Positions 25,482 through 34,905 of a stretch of 64,000 nt of DNA are shown piece by piece (positions within the stretch are counted from its first letter, which is position 1; each line of letters opens with the position of its first letter). Source of the stretch: an uncultured Ruminococcus sp. GTDB lineage: Bacteria > Bacillota > Clostridia > Lachnospirales > Lachnospiraceae. The stretch lies in assembly GCA_946494335.1 (NCBI GenBank), contig CAMMBV010000005.1, positions 32,695 to 96,694 on the forward strand, given 5' to 3'. A program made the translations under genes and the position numbers. The notes beneath the pieces were generated by a model. The model had not been told where the DNA came from. It did not search any database and saw nothing but the letters and a program-made list of their open reading frames with translations.

Positions 25482-26540
25482 ATGATAAAATCAAAACAGT
25501 ATCAAAATGATGTTATGGCGACTGCGCAGCTTCCTCTGGACTGGGGGAAGCTGCGCAGCACCAGTATACTGCTGACGGGAGCCTGCGGCATGATAGGCAC
25601 CTTTCTGATTGACGTGCTGATGTGCAGGAACAGAGTGTGGAAGGACAATATTAAGATCTGCGGCGTTACACGAAGGAAGGCGGAAGCGGAAAAAAAATTC
25701 GCCTCCTGTCTGGAGGAAGGCCTTTCCTTTCTGGAATGGGATGTAACCACACCGTTTCCAAAAGAGGAGGAACAGATCTGGGATTATATGATTCACGGAG
25801 CCAGCAATACCCATCCGCTGGCATATTCCGCTGATCCGGTGGGAACCATCGGGGGAAATGTGCTGGGTCTGTGGAATCTGCTGGAGATGGGAAGAAGATG
25901 TCTTAAAAAGCGGCTTCTTTTCATGTCCAGCGTGGAGATATACGGGGAAAATGCGACGGATATTCCGGCTTTCGCGGAAACCGATCTGGGATATCTGAAC
26001 TGCAATACCCTGCGGGCGGGATACCCGGAGAGTAAACGGCTGTCAGAGAGCCTGTGCCAGGCTTACCGCTCTCAGTACGGGATTGACTTTGCATCGGCCC
26101 GGCTGTCCAGGGTTTACGGCCCTACCATGCGGGAGGACGACAGCAAGGCCTTGTCCCAGTTCATCAAAAATGCAGTGAGGGGAGAAGATATTGTACTGAA
26201 AAGCGAGGGGAATCAGTACTTCTCCTACACTTATGTGGCGGATGCCGCTGCTGCGCTTTTATGGGTTCTGCTGGAGGGGGAAACAGGGGAAGCCTATAAC
26301 GTGGCGGATGAAAGATCTGACATTACGCTGAAAGATCTGGCGGGCCTTCTGGCGAAAAGTGCGGGAACCCGCGTGGTATTTCAGCTGCCGGATCAGGAGG
26401 AACAAAAGGGGTATTCCACCGCCACCAGAGCCATACTGGACGGAAGAAAAATTAAAGGGCTGGGATATGCGGCCCGATATTCCATCGAAGAGGGGCTTGC
26501 GCATACGGTTTCTGTTTTGCGGGAAGGGTATAAATTGTAA
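25482..26540 (+). CDS. NAD-dependent epimerase/dehydratase (extended SDR)
   Basis: This 352-residue extended short-chain dehydrogenase has an NAD-binding GACGMIG motif near residue 33 and the catalytic YPESK pair near residue 184, with SSVEIYGE before it. Such enzymes epimerise, reduce or dehydrate nucleotide sugars. It lies 9 bases after the IspD/TarI-like gene and 14 bases before licD, so it may modify a CDP-linked compound. The substrate cannot be told. Confidence 0.88.
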   Translation: MIKSKQYQNDVMATAQLPLDWGKLRSTSILLTGACGMIGTFLIDVLMCRNRVWKDNIKICGVTRRKAEAEKKFASCLEEGLSFLEWDVTTPFPKEEEQIWDYMIHGASNTHPLAYSADPVGTIGGNVLGLWNLLEMGRRCLKKRLLFMSSVEIYGENATDIPAFAETDLGYLNCNTLRAGYPESKRLSESLCQAYRSQYGIDFASARLSRVYGPTMREDDSKALSQFIKNAVRGEDIVLKSEGNQYFSYTYVADAAAALLWVLLEGETGEAYNVADERSDITLKDLAGLLAKSAGTRVVFQLPDQEEQKGYSTATRAILDGRKIKGLGYAARYSIEEGLAHTVSVLREGYKL

Positions 26541-26554
26541 TAAGGGGAGGTTCC

Positions 26555-27400
26555 ATGAGAAAATATACACAGGAAGAGCTTGAAAAAATCCAGGCATTGA
26601 GTATGGAGACACTTAAGGAATTTATCCGGATATGTGAGAAATACGGCCTGGATTATTTTGCCATATCCGGCACTGCCATCGGGGCCGTGCGGCACGGGGG
26701 CTTTATCCCCTGGGATGACGATATGGATGTGGGGATGCTGCGGGAGGATTATGACCGTTTTCTTAAAGTGGCCCCGGAGGAACTGAAAGGCCGGTATGAG
26801 CTTTACAGCGCATCCATTCAAAAGAGAGTACAGGGATTTTATCTGCAGATGTTTCCCAGAGGATCTGTGTTCATGACCAGAAGAAACGCCAGATGGCCCC
26901 TGCATCCGGGAATCAAGCTGGATATCTTTCCCTATGACAGTGTTCCTGCCAGCAAAAGAAAACGGGCGCTGCTGTACCGGCGTTTGCGGTTCTGGAACCG
27001 TCTGTATATCATTAAGAACACCAAAATTCCTCAGCTTGACGGGAAAGGGCTAAAAACCGGACTGGCAAAGCTTCTCTGCCTGTTGTGCTACTATCTTATG
27101 AAGGCAGGGCCGTCTGCGGATTTTATTGCAGGCAGATATGAAAAGCTGATGAGAAGCTGTCAGGGACAGTCCGATTATTACACCATACTGGACGATATGG
27201 ATCCGGATCTGTGGGCTATCAGAAAATCAGAGCTGTATCCTGTGCAGGAAGCTGCCTTTGGGCCTTTAACCATACGCCTTCCTGCCAAAAATGACGCCAT
27301 GCTGCGGCGCCAGTACGGAGATTATATGAAATTTCCTCCTGAAAATGAACGGGGAGGCCATGATATCGTAAAACTGGTATTTCCAGAAGAACAGGAGTGA
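26555..27400 (+). CDS. licD: LicD family phosphotransferase, first of two
   Basis: This 281-residue LicD protein has the core GTAIGAVRHGGFIPWDDDMDVG with the metal-binding Asp cluster at 54-58. LicD enzymes transfer phosphocholine, or another phospho-alcohol, from its CDP form to a glycan sugar. A CDP-choline source exists in the window (8124-9992). It is followed 7 bases later by a second LicD and then a flippase, the same three functions found in the pneumococcal lic2 locus (tacF, licD1, licD2). GGGGAGG precedes the ATG. Confidence 0.93.
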   Translation: MRKYTQEELEKIQALSMETLKEFIRICEKYGLDYFAISGTAIGAVRHGGFIPWDDDMDVGMLREDYDRFLKVAPEELKGRYELYSASIQKRVQGFYLQMFPRGSVFMTRRNARWPLHPGIKLDIFPYDSVPASKRKRALLYRRLRFWNRLYIIKNTKIPQLDGKGLKTGLAKLLCLLCYYLMKAGPSADFIAGRYEKLMRSCQGQSDYYTILDDMDPDLWAIRKSELYPVQEAAFGPLTIRLPAKNDAMLRRQYGDYMKFPPENERGGHDIVKLVFPEEQE

Positions 27401-27407
27401 GAGTGAT

Positions 27408-28265
27408 ATGATGTATCAGGAATATGATCCGCAGATTTTAAAGAAGCTGCAGGATACAGAGCTGTCCATTTTAAAAGACTTCGACCGGTTCTGCCGGGAA
27501 AGAGGTATTGAATACTTTGGCTGCGGCGGTACCTTGTTGGGAGCTGTGCGCCATGGAGGATTCATTCCCTGGGACGACGATCTGGATGTGGGTATGACCA
27601 GGGAGCATTATGAGCGCTTTTTAAAGGCGGCCCGGGAAGATGCGGCGGGGGATTATGCCCTTCTCAATGCCGATACAGATCCGTCTTTTCCGGTGATGAT
27701 TACCAAATGGTACCGGAAAGGAACGGTTTTTCGGGATGAAGACGCTGTCGTCTGCGGCTATCACAGCGGAATCGGCGTGGATATTTTTTGCTTTGACAAT
27801 GTGGCCGATGACAGAAGCGCGCTGCGCCGGCAGGCCATGAAAGCATGGTGCTTTGGCAAACTTCTGATTCTCCGGCAGATACCCAACCCTACGATATATG
27901 AAGGAGGATTTAAAGGGAAAGCGGCAGCGGTTATTTCGCGGATAGCCAACCGGGCGCTGAAAATACTGAGAATTTCTCCGGAATATCTGTACCGCCAGGC
28001 CAAAGAAGCGGCTGTACGGTATCAGAAAGAACAGACAAAACGGGTCGCTTTTTTGTTTGATCCCACGCCTTATACCAGTATGCTGAAACGAAGCGATATC
28101 TATCCGGTCAGAGAGCTTTCTTTTGAAGGGGTAAAGTTTCTCTTTCCCCATCGCCCTGAAGTTTATCTGAGGACACGGTACGGCAGGGATTTCATGAAGC
28201 TTCCGCCGGAAGATAAACGTCATAATCATCCGCCGGCGCAGCTTGCTTTTGGAACAAAGGAGTAG
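27408..28265 (+). CDS. licD: LicD family phosphotransferase, second of two
   Basis: This 285-residue paralogue of the preceding gene has GTLLGAVRHGGFIPWDDDLDVGM with Asp 56-58 and 60. The two proteins share a C-terminal ending of the type RYGRDFMKLPPEDKR. Two LicD enzymes with different acceptor positions would give a repeat unit with two substituents, as in pneumococcus. Either ATG of the initial ATGATG could be used; GAGTGAGAGTG lies upstream. The acceptor sugar is unknown. Confidence 0.93.
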   Translation: MMYQEYDPQILKKLQDTELSILKDFDRFCRERGIEYFGCGGTLLGAVRHGGFIPWDDDLDVGMTREHYERFLKAAREDAAGDYALLNADTDPSFPVMITKWYRKGTVFRDEDAVVCGYHSGIGVDIFCFDNVADDRSALRRQAMKAWCFGKLLILRQIPNPTIYEGGFKGKAAAVISRIANRALKILRISPEYLYRQAKEAAVRYQKEQTKRVAFLFDPTPYTSMLKRSDIYPVRELSFEGVKFLFPHRPEVYLRTRYGRDFMKLPPEDKRHNHPPAQLAFGTKE

Positions 28266-28307
28266 TCTATGATTAACAGGATTTTCATGCCGCCCGGGGG
28301 GGAGTCC

Positions 28308-29522
28308 ATGAAAAAGACGTATCTGTGGACGGTGCTGGCGGGACTTCTCTATGCGGGAAGCTCTTTTCTCATGTCCATGGCGGTTTCCAATATTCTGGGC
28401 GCTCATCAGGCGGGGGTGTTTACCATTGCCATGACCATCGGAAACCAGCTGGTTACCATCGGGTATTATAATATGAGAACCTTCCAGGTATCCGATGTAA
28501 CGGAAAAATACGGATTTGATGATTATGCCGGGTTTCGTGCCGTGACGGTCACTGTGATGACGGCAGTGGGGATTCTGTGGGTGTTTTTCGGAGGTTATGA
28601 AAAAGAAAAGGCGGCGGCTGTCTGTCTGATGACCTTTTTCAAGATCTGTGAATCGGTATCCGATCTTCTGGAAGGACGTTATCAGCAGAAAGGACGCTAC
28701 GATGTTTCCTGCCGGGGTGTGTTTATAAAAACACTGCTGTATCTGCTGTGCTTTGTACTGACTCTGGCGGTTACAGGGGAACTTATTATATCGCTGGCTG
28801 CCATGGGGCTTATCTACGGAGTCAGTATCCTGGTCATTGACGGCGTTTTGATAAAATCATTTGGAGGAATGCGAATACGTTTTTCTTTCTCTGTGATTCG
28901 TTCCCTGAGCATAAACTGTATGCCTTTATTTATCAATTCCTTTTTTATGACTTATATTGTCAATGCTTCCAAATATTCCATGGAGCGTTATTACAGCGAC
29001 GACTATCTGGGGATTTTTAATGCGCTGTATATGATGGCTTTTGTGGTAAATCTGTTTTCCAGTTTTGTATTAAAACCGCTTATTATGCCGCTGTCAGTGA
29101 AATTTAGTAAAAGGGACTTCAAAGGATTTACCAAAGTGATGAAACGGCAGGCTCTGATTATCGCAGGGATCACAGCAGTCTGCATACTGGGGGCATATAT
29201 TCTGGGAATTCCGGTGCTGACCTGGCTTTTTGGCATAGATCTGTCCGGACATCGGAGCGCTCTTTGCGTAATTCTGGCCGGGGGAGCATTTACGGCCATT
29301 TATCAGCTTCTTCAGTATGGAATCGTGATCATGCGCCATCAGGCGGGCTGTCTGGCAGGCTGCGTGGTGACGGCGGCGCTTACCTTTGTATTTACGCCGG
29401 TTCTTGTGAGAAAATCTGCAATTTTTGGCGGAGCAGTCAGTTATTTCTGCTCCATGGCGCTGATGTCGGCGGTGCTGCTGATTTTCTTTCTGTATTATCT
29501 GAAAAGGGAGAGAGAGGAATAA
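28308..29522 (+). CDS. Wzx/TacF-like oligosaccharide flippase
   Basis: This 404-residue protein has 12 or so membrane helices of the MOP superfamily and should flip an undecaprenyl-diphosphate-linked repeat unit across the membrane. I place the start at the ATG preceded by CGGGGGGGAG; an ATG at 28269 adds 13 residues that are not hydrophobic and have no better ribosome site. It follows the two LicD genes directly, which suggests that, as for pneumococcal TacF, the cargo may carry phosphocholine. No Wzy-type polymerase is obvious next to it. Confidence 0.88.
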   Translation: MKKTYLWTVLAGLLYAGSSFLMSMAVSNILGAHQAGVFTIAMTIGNQLVTIGYYNMRTFQVSDVTEKYGFDDYAGFRAVTVTVMTAVGILWVFFGGYEKEKAAAVCLMTFFKICESVSDLLEGRYQQKGRYDVSCRGVFIKTLLYLLCFVLTLAVTGELIISLAAMGLIYGVSILVIDGVLIKSFGGMRIRFSFSVIRSLSINCMPLFINSFFMTYIVNASKYSMERYYSDDYLGIFNALYMMAFVVNLFSSFVLKPLIMPLSVKFSKRDFKGFTKVMKRQALIIAGITAVCILGAYILGIPVLTWLFGIDLSGHRSALCVILAGGAFTAIYQLLQYGIVIMRHQAGCLAGCVVTAALTFVFTPVLVRKSAIFGGAVSYFCSMALMSAVLLIFFLYYLKREREE

Positions 29523-29524
29523 TT

Positions 29525-30718
29525 ATGGGGAAAAAGATTGCTGTGTTCTGTTCCCACTATTTCCCTTATCTGGGAGGGGTGGAAAGCTATACGGGTCATC
29601 TGGCTGCGGCGCTGACAGACAGGGGGGATCAGCCGGTCGTCGTCACTTCCAACGACATGAAACTGAAAAGTCTGGAATGGATGGAAGGCATACCGGTGTT
29701 TCGTATGCCCTGTTTCAATCTGCTGGGGGGCAGGTTTCCAGTGTCCAGACCGAACCGCCGGTTCTGGAAAATGCACAGAAAGCTGATGAGCATCCCTTTT
29801 GATCTGGTAATTATTCAGGCCAGATTTTATCCTCACAGCCTGTACGGCGCCTGGCTGGCGAAAAAAAAAGGTATAAGGTGCATTGTGATTGATCATGGGA
29901 CCAGTCACATGACGGTGGGCAGCCGGCTGCTGGATACTTTGGGCGCATGGTATGAGCATGGAATTACGGCCCTGCTGAAAAAATACTGCGGTGATTTTTA
30001 CGGGGTATCAAAGGACTGCTGCCGGTGGCTGGAACATTTTGACATTCGTCCATGCGGCGTTTTGTACAATGCTGTTGATCCCCGGGAAATACAGAAACTG
30101 ACGGAACACCCGGTGCGGGATTTCAGACAGGAATTTAAGATCAGCTCATCCAGTCTGGTGATCACCTATACGGGGAGACTGGTAAAGGAAAAGGGTATCA
30201 TGAATCTTCTGGCAGCATTTAAAAGCCTTCCCCGGGAGATGAACGCTCTGCTTTTTATCGCGGGAGACGGGGAAGAGCTGGAGCATGTCCGGAAGCGGAA
30301 AATGGAATATGTCTATGCGCTGGGACGGCTCTCTTTTCAGGAAGTGGCTGCGCTTCTGGCCGTGACGGATATTTACTGCCTGCCCACGGATTACCCGGAG
30401 GGGTTTCCCACGGCGGTGCTGGAGGCAGCCGCGGCCGAGTGCTTTGTGATCACCACCGAAAGGGGAGGATCAAAGGAGCTGATTTTGGATCAGAGATATG
30501 GCATCATCATGAAGGATAACCATCCCGGGACGATACGCCGGGCCCTTGTAAAAGCCGCATCGGATGAACAGCTGAGAAAACAGGCGGTTAAAAGGACGAA
30601 AGACAGGCTGCTTAAGTATTTCACCTGGGAAAAAACCGCGGGACGGATTCACTGTCTGGCAGAGGAAAAGGACAACAGGAGAACCTATGAAGAAACTGAT
30701 TATTATTCCGGCCTATAA
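29525..30718 (+). CDS. Glycosyltransferase family 4
   Basis: This 397-residue GT-B transferase starts KKIAVFCSHYFPYLGGVESYTGHLA and has YTGRLVKEKGIMNLL, AGDGEELEHVR and the donor-site segment DYPEGFPTAVLEAAA. Starting at 29525 gives this standard N-terminus; the frame stays open upstream inside the flippase gene, but those codons are not part of the protein. The end overlaps the next GT2 gene by 32 bases. It likely assembles the repeat unit flipped by the neighbouring transporter. Confidence 0.92.
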   Translation: MGKKIAVFCSHYFPYLGGVESYTGHLAAALTDRGDQPVVVTSNDMKLKSLEWMEGIPVFRMPCFNLLGGRFPVSRPNRRFWKMHRKLMSIPFDLVIIQARFYPHSLYGAWLAKKKGIRCIVIDHGTSHMTVGSRLLDTLGAWYEHGITALLKKYCGDFYGVSKDCCRWLEHFDIRPCGVLYNAVDPREIQKLTEHPVRDFRQEFKISSSSLVITYTGRLVKEKGIMNLLAAFKSLPREMNALLFIAGDGEELEHVRKRKMEYVYALGRLSFQEVAALLAVTDIYCLPTDYPEGFPTAVLEAAAAECFVITTERGGSKELILDQRYGIIMKDNHPGTIRRALVKAASDEQLRKQAVKRTKDRLLKYFTWEKTAGRIHCLAEEKDNRRTYEETDYYSGL

Positions 30719-31394
30719 CGAGAGCGCCTCCATCGTAAAAACGGTGGAGGAGATCAAAAAGCAGGCTCCGGAATTTGACTATATTGTGATAAATGACTGT
30801 TCCACGGACGATACGGGAAAGCTGTGCCGCATTCATGAAATTCCGGTTATTGACCTGCCCATGAATCTGGGAATTGGAGGAGCTGTTCAGACGGGATACC
30901 GTTATGCCAGAAAAAAAGGATATGATATGGCGGTTCAGGTGGACGGGGACGGACAGCATGATCCCTTCTTTTTAAGACAGATGGCCAGGGAGCTGGAAAA
31001 AGAGGGGGCGGATCTTTTGATCGGTTCCCGGTTTCTGGAAAAGAAAGGATTTCAGTCTTCTGTGCTCCGCCGTGTGGGAATCCGGTATTTTTCCTGGCTG
31101 ATCCGTCTTGTGACCGGAAAAAAAATCACAGATCCCACGTCGGGCCTGCGGATTGCGGGGAAAAGAGCCATCGCACTTTTTGCCGTTCACTATCCGGAGG
31201 ATTATCCTGAGCCGGAGAGTGTGACTGCCGTTTTAAGACGGGGATGGAAGGTAAAGGAAATCCCTGTGATTATGCGAGAGCGCAGCGGAGGCGTATCTTC
31301 CATATCCGCAAAGCAGTCGGTTTATTATATGGTTAAAGTTACGATGGCAATATTGATGGAGTGTATCAGAAAGGAGGAAAAGGATGAATATTAG
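30687..31394 (+). CDS. Dolichyl-phosphate-mannose-synthase-like GT2
   Basis: This 235-residue GT-A enzyme resembles DPM1/GtrB-type transferases that load a sugar onto undecaprenyl phosphate. It has IIIPAYNESASIVKTVEE, INDCSTDDTG, QVDGDGQHD (Asp 86 and 88) and SRFLEKKGF. It has no C-terminal membrane helices itself, but the next gene is a small DUF2304 membrane protein and the one after a DUF2142 membrane protein. These three travel together in many genomes and could form a synthase, helper and GT-C transferase set. Confidence 0.9.
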   Translation: MKKLIIIPAYNESASIVKTVEEIKKQAPEFDYIVINDCSTDDTGKLCRIHEIPVIDLPMNLGIGGAVQTGYRYARKKGYDMAVQVDGDGQHDPFFLRQMARELEKEGADLLIGSRFLEKKGFQSSVLRRVGIRYFSWLIRLVTGKKITDPTSGLRIAGKRAIALFAVHYPEDYPEPESVTAVLRRGWKVKEIPVIMRERSGGVSSISAKQSVYYMVKVTMAILMECIRKEEKDEY

Positions 31395-31755
31395 AACACA
31401 GATTATGGTGGCTGCCATAGCTGTCATTGCTCTGGCCGTGCTGATATACATGATTCACGGCAATATGCTGAAGCTGAAATATGCCCTTACCTGGTTCCTT
31501 CTTGTGGCGGGTGTGCTGGTGTTTGGCTGTTTTCCCTCTCTCACTTCTGTTCTGGCAGGCTTTCTGGGGATTGAGACGCCGGTCAACATGTTATTCTTTG
31601 CGGGCTTTTGCTTTTCTCTGATCATCATTTTTTCTCTGACCGTGGTGGTTTCACGGCTTTCGGTGAGTCAGAAAAAACTGACCCAGGAAATCGGTCTCTT
31701 GAAAAAGGAGCTGGAGGAGGTAAAAAAAGAACGTCATGAGGAAACATCGAAGTAA
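31384..31755 (+). CDS. DUF2304 family small membrane protein
   Basis: This 123-residue protein has three predicted helices (about 5-22, 30-50 and 60-85) and a charged coiled-coil tail rich in Lys and Glu. It overlaps the GT2 gene before it and the DUF2142 gene after it, so all three are probably made together. DUF2304 proteins lack a proven function; a role as membrane partner of the GT2 is inferred from the constant neighbourhood. Confidence 0.85.
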   Translation: MNIRTQIMVAAIAVIALAVLIYMIHGNMLKLKYALTWFLLVAGVLVFGCFPSLTSVLAGFLGIETPVNMLFFAGFCFSLIIIFSLTVVVSRLSVSQKKLTQEIGLLKKELEEVKKERHEETSK

Positions 31756-33664
31756 GAGAACGGGAATTATTATCAGTATTTTTCTTCAGCTTATGTTTGT
31801 GGCAGCAGTGGGGGCGCTGGCGGAATTTCTTTATAATCTTCCCATAGACAAAGAAGAGGATTATCAGTATCTGGAAGAATCCCAGATCAAAGCGGCCGGA
31901 TTCCGGCTTCAGGACGGCGTCTATGTCAGTGAAAAGGGCGGCGCCAGTCTGATCCTGGAGTTTGAAGAGCAGTATGTGGATAAGCTTTACTATGAATTTG
32001 CCTATGAAGGGCAGCTTTATGCCACGGTTTACGTGGGGGATTACAGTAAGGAGGATTCCTCTGCTTCCAGGTTGATTGCGGATCATAACAATCACCTGTC
32101 CACATCCTCCACTGTGAATATCCGGCACAGGACAGATAAGATTACCATACAGATGCCAAAGAGTGCGGAACATGTGAATATCCGCGCCATTGCTTTAAAT
32201 AATACGGGAAATTATTCCCTGGGAAGATTTCTCTTTGTCTGCCTTGCGGCCGGAATCCTGCTGCTTTTGTTTCATCTGTTTCACAACAGCCGGTTCTGGA
32301 AGCCGGAGCGTATCTTTCTTGCCATTTCCATAAGTGCAGGGCTTTTGATGATTCTGACGCTGCCCGCCCACAAGGTGGGGATGGATGAAGAAATTCATTT
32401 CGGCAGAGCTTACTATCTTTTTGACACTTTAGCCGGGAAGGATACAGTGACAGTGCACCCGGTGATGAACGATCTCATTACAACCAGTATGAATAACTGG
32501 CCGGAAAGCATTCCCCAGTCCGAGGAGGAGCAAAAGGAAGAAGACCGGTTCTGGAATGCCAATCTGGCCTGGGATTCTTCAGCTTCGTCGACAGAGTATC
32601 AGCAGGATAATTATAAGCTGCAGCTGTACTCTTTCAGTTACCTTCCGCAGGCGCTTATGATTCAGGCCGGCCGGCTTTTTCATCTGGATTTTACCGCCAT
32701 ATACCGGCTGGGCCGGCTGGGAAATCTCCTTTTGTACTGCGCGGTGGTTTATCTGGCGATCCGGAAGATTCCTTTTGGCAAACGGATTATGATGGTGATG
32801 GCGCTGACGCCTACCGCTGTGTTTTCGGCGGTGACCTACACTTATGATACCACGGTGACGGCCTTTACTTTTCTTGGGATTGCCTATCTGCTGCCGGAAC
32901 TTATGGATGACGGAGGGAAGCTCTCCCGGAAAAACTGTGTGGTATTTATCTTATCCTTTGTGATTGCCAGCCTGCCAAAACCTGTTTATATCCCGCTGCT
33001 TTTGACGGCCCTCCTCATTCCGGGTTCCCGGTTTTCCAGCAGGAAGGCACACCGTATGTTCCAGGCGGGAGTGGGGGCAGTGTTCCTTTTGATGCTGTCC
33101 ACCTTTGCGCTGGAGCCGCTGTTGAATGCCAACCAGGCCGGAGACGCCAGAGGTGGAGACACGGGGGTGGGACGTCAGCTGCGGTATATATTTGCCCATC
33201 CGATTTCCTATGTCGGTCTTCTGCTCTCCAGCCTGAGGGAAAAGTTTTTTTCCTTCACCTTCGGGTATGAGGCGCTGGGGCAGATGGGGCATCTTGCAGG
33301 GAATGAAAAGATGATTTCCGCTGCCATGCTGACAGTTGGTGTGACGCTGACGGATCAGAGAAGGAGAAAAGCGCCGGATCTTTCGTCTTTTCAGAAAGCC
33401 GGAGCACTGTTTTTCTGTTTCGTCACCATCTGTCTTATATGGACGGCGCTGTATTTAAGCTTTACCCCGGTGGGAGCCGACATTATCCGCGGGGTTCAGG
33501 GACGGTACTATCTCCCGGTGACCATGCTGGGGCTTCTGGCTGTGCGGACAAAGGCCGTCAGAAATTTTCTGCCCCGCCGCATTGATCTGACGGTTGTGAC
33601 GGCGCTGTCAGCGCTGCTTTTGCTGACCGGCGTTTACGGCAGCGTCATCTGCAATACATTCTGA
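31736..33664 (+). CDS. DUF2142 family membrane protein (GT-C-like)
   Basis: This 642-residue protein has an N-terminal helix, an extracellular beta-rich segment (about 45-160), and about ten helices after that. The segment HKVGMDEEIHFGRAYYLFDTL holds the acidic pair expected in the first large loop of GT-C enzymes. It would transfer a sugar from undecaprenyl phosphate to a polymer outside the cell. The start overlaps the DUF2304 gene. The extra N-terminal extracellular domain is a feature of this subgroup that I cannot name. Confidence 0.82.
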   Translation: MRKHRSKRTGIIISIFLQLMFVAAVGALAEFLYNLPIDKEEDYQYLEESQIKAAGFRLQDGVYVSEKGGASLILEFEEQYVDKLYYEFAYEGQLYATVYVGDYSKEDSSASRLIADHNNHLSTSSTVNIRHRTDKITIQMPKSAEHVNIRAIALNNTGNYSLGRFLFVCLAAGILLLLFHLFHNSRFWKPERIFLAISISAGLLMILTLPAHKVGMDEEIHFGRAYYLFDTLAGKDTVTVHPVMNDLITTSMNNWPESIPQSEEEQKEEDRFWNANLAWDSSASSTEYQQDNYKLQLYSFSYLPQALMIQAGRLFHLDFTAIYRLGRLGNLLLYCAVVYLAIRKIPFGKRIMMVMALTPTAVFSAVTYTYDTTVTAFTFLGIAYLLPELMDDGGKLSRKNCVVFILSFVIASLPKPVYIPLLLTALLIPGSRFSSRKAHRMFQAGVGAVFLLMLSTFALEPLLNANQAGDARGGDTGVGRQLRYIFAHPISYVGLLLSSLREKFFSFTFGYEALGQMGHLAGNEKMISAAMLTVGVTLTDQRRRKAPDLSSFQKAGALFFCFVTICLIWTALYLSFTPVGADIIRGVQGRYYLPVTMLGLLAVRTKAVRNFLPRRIDLTVVTALSALLLLTGVYGSVICNTF

Positions 33665-33680
33665 CGGCGCCATCCTGGCC

Positions 33681-33709
33681 TTGAATAATAGGATATAAAA
33701 TGGTATACT
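33681..33709 (+). promoter_or_regulatory. Extended -10 promoter for the rml operon
   Basis: TTGAAT (33681-33686) and TATACT (33704-33709) are 17 bases apart, with TGG before the -10 box (extended -10). It lies just after the DUF2142 gene and 42 bases before the rmlB start, so the rhamnose genes probably form a new transcription unit here. Confidence 0.7.
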
Positions 33710-33751
33710 TACCATAAATTGACGAAGAAGAAAGATCTGGAGGACAAATTG

Positions 33752-34828
33752 ATGAGAACATACCTGGTAACCGGAGGAGCCGGTTTTATCGGTTCAAACT
33801 ATATCCATTATATGTTTCGAAAATACGGGGATGAGATCCGTATCATTAACGTGGATAAGCTGACTTATGCGGGGAATCTGGAAAACCTGAAAGATGTGGA
33901 AAACAAAGAGAATTATACCTTTGTGAAAGCGGATATCTGCGACAGCGAGGCGATCCAAAAGATTTTCGATGAAAATGATATTGACCGGGTGGTACATTTC
34001 GCGGCGGAAAGCCACGTGGACAGAAGTATCCGCAACCCGGAGGTTTTTGTGAAGACGAATGTGCTGGGAACGCTGGTGATGCTCAATGCGGCAAAGGCTG
34101 CATGGGAGCTTGAGGACGGTACCTTTAAGGAGGGAAAAAAATTCCTTCATGTATCCACCGACGAGGTTTACGGTTCCCTGGAAGAAGAGGGAGAATATTT
34201 CTATGAGACGACTCCCTATGATCCCCACAGCCCCTATTCGGCCAGCAAGGCGTCGTCGGATATGCTGGTGAAATCTTACATGGATACGTATCATTTCCCG
34301 GCAAATATCACCAACTGCAGCAATAATTACGGCCCCTATCAGTTTCCGGAAAAGCTGATTCCGCTGATTATCAACAACGCTCTTCACGGGAAAACGCTTC
34401 CGGTGTACGGCGACGGAAAGAACGTCCGGGACTGGCTGTATGTGGAAGATCACGCCAAGGGAATCGATATGGTGCAGGAAAAGGGACGGCTGTTTGAAAC
34501 CTACAATATCGGCGGGCATAATGAGAAACAGAATATTCAGATTATCCATATTATACTGGATACCCTTCAGGAGATGCTACCTGAGGGAGACCCCAGAAAA
34601 GAGCTGGTCAGCGAGAAGCTGATTACCTACGTGACGGACAGAAAGGGCCATGACAGACGGTATGCCATTGCGCCGGACAAGATTAAGGAAGAGGTGGGCT
34701 GGTATCCTGAGACCATGTTTGAGGAAGGAATCCGCAAAACCATCAAATGGTATTTTGAACATGAAGACTGGATGGAGCATGTGACCAGCGGCGATTATCA
34801 GAAGTATTATCAGGAAATGTATCAATAA
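33752..34828 (+). CDS. rmlB: dTDP-glucose 4,6-dehydratase
   Basis: This 358-residue extended SDR turns dTDP-glucose into dTDP-4-keto-6-deoxyglucose. It has the NAD motif GGAGFIG at the start, STDEVYG, YSASK and [15 protein letters not shown]. The ATG at 33752 with CTGGAGG before it is used; a TTG at 33719 would add 11 charged residues and lies almost at the transcription start. The product is shared by RmlC/RmlD (rhamnose) and by the RffA-type aminotransferase at 52057. Confidence 0.96.
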   Translation: MRTYLVTGGAGFIGSNYIHYMFRKYGDEIRIINVDKLTYAGNLENLKDVENKENYTFVKADICDSEAIQKIFDENDIDRVVHFAAESHVDRSIRNPEVFVKTNVLGTLVMLNAAKAAWELEDGTFKEGKKFLHVSTDEVYGSLEEEGEYFYETTPYDPHSPYSASKASSDMLVKSYMDTYHFPANITNCSNNYGPYQFPEKLIPLIINNALHGKTLPVYGDGKNVRDWLYVEDHAKGIDMVQEKGRLFETYNIGGHNEKQNIQIIHIILDTLQEMLPEGDPRKELVSEKLITYVTDRKGHDRRYAIAPDKIKEEVGWYPETMFEEGIRKTIKWYFEHEDWMEHVTSGDYQKYYQEMYQ

Positions 34829-34840
34829 AACCCGGGGGAG

Positions 34841-34871
34841 AGAAGGGTTATCGCAGGATAAGCCTTCTTTT
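34841..34871 (+). terminator. Hairpin between rmlB and rmlA, possible partial terminator
   Basis: AGAAGG-G-TTATC (34841-34852) pairs with GATAA-G-CCTTCT (34857-34868) with one G-G mismatch, followed by a short TTT. The T-tract is short, so it is more likely to attenuate or stabilise mRNA ends than to stop transcription fully. Confidence 0.45.
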
Positions 34872-34905
34872 GCCATGGGCAAAAACATTTACGGGAGGAA
34901 ACAAG

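Noticed and set aside
29264..29524. N-terminal extension of the GT4 protein
   Set aside because: These codons lie in another frame of the flippase gene and the real start has the family N-terminus at 29525.
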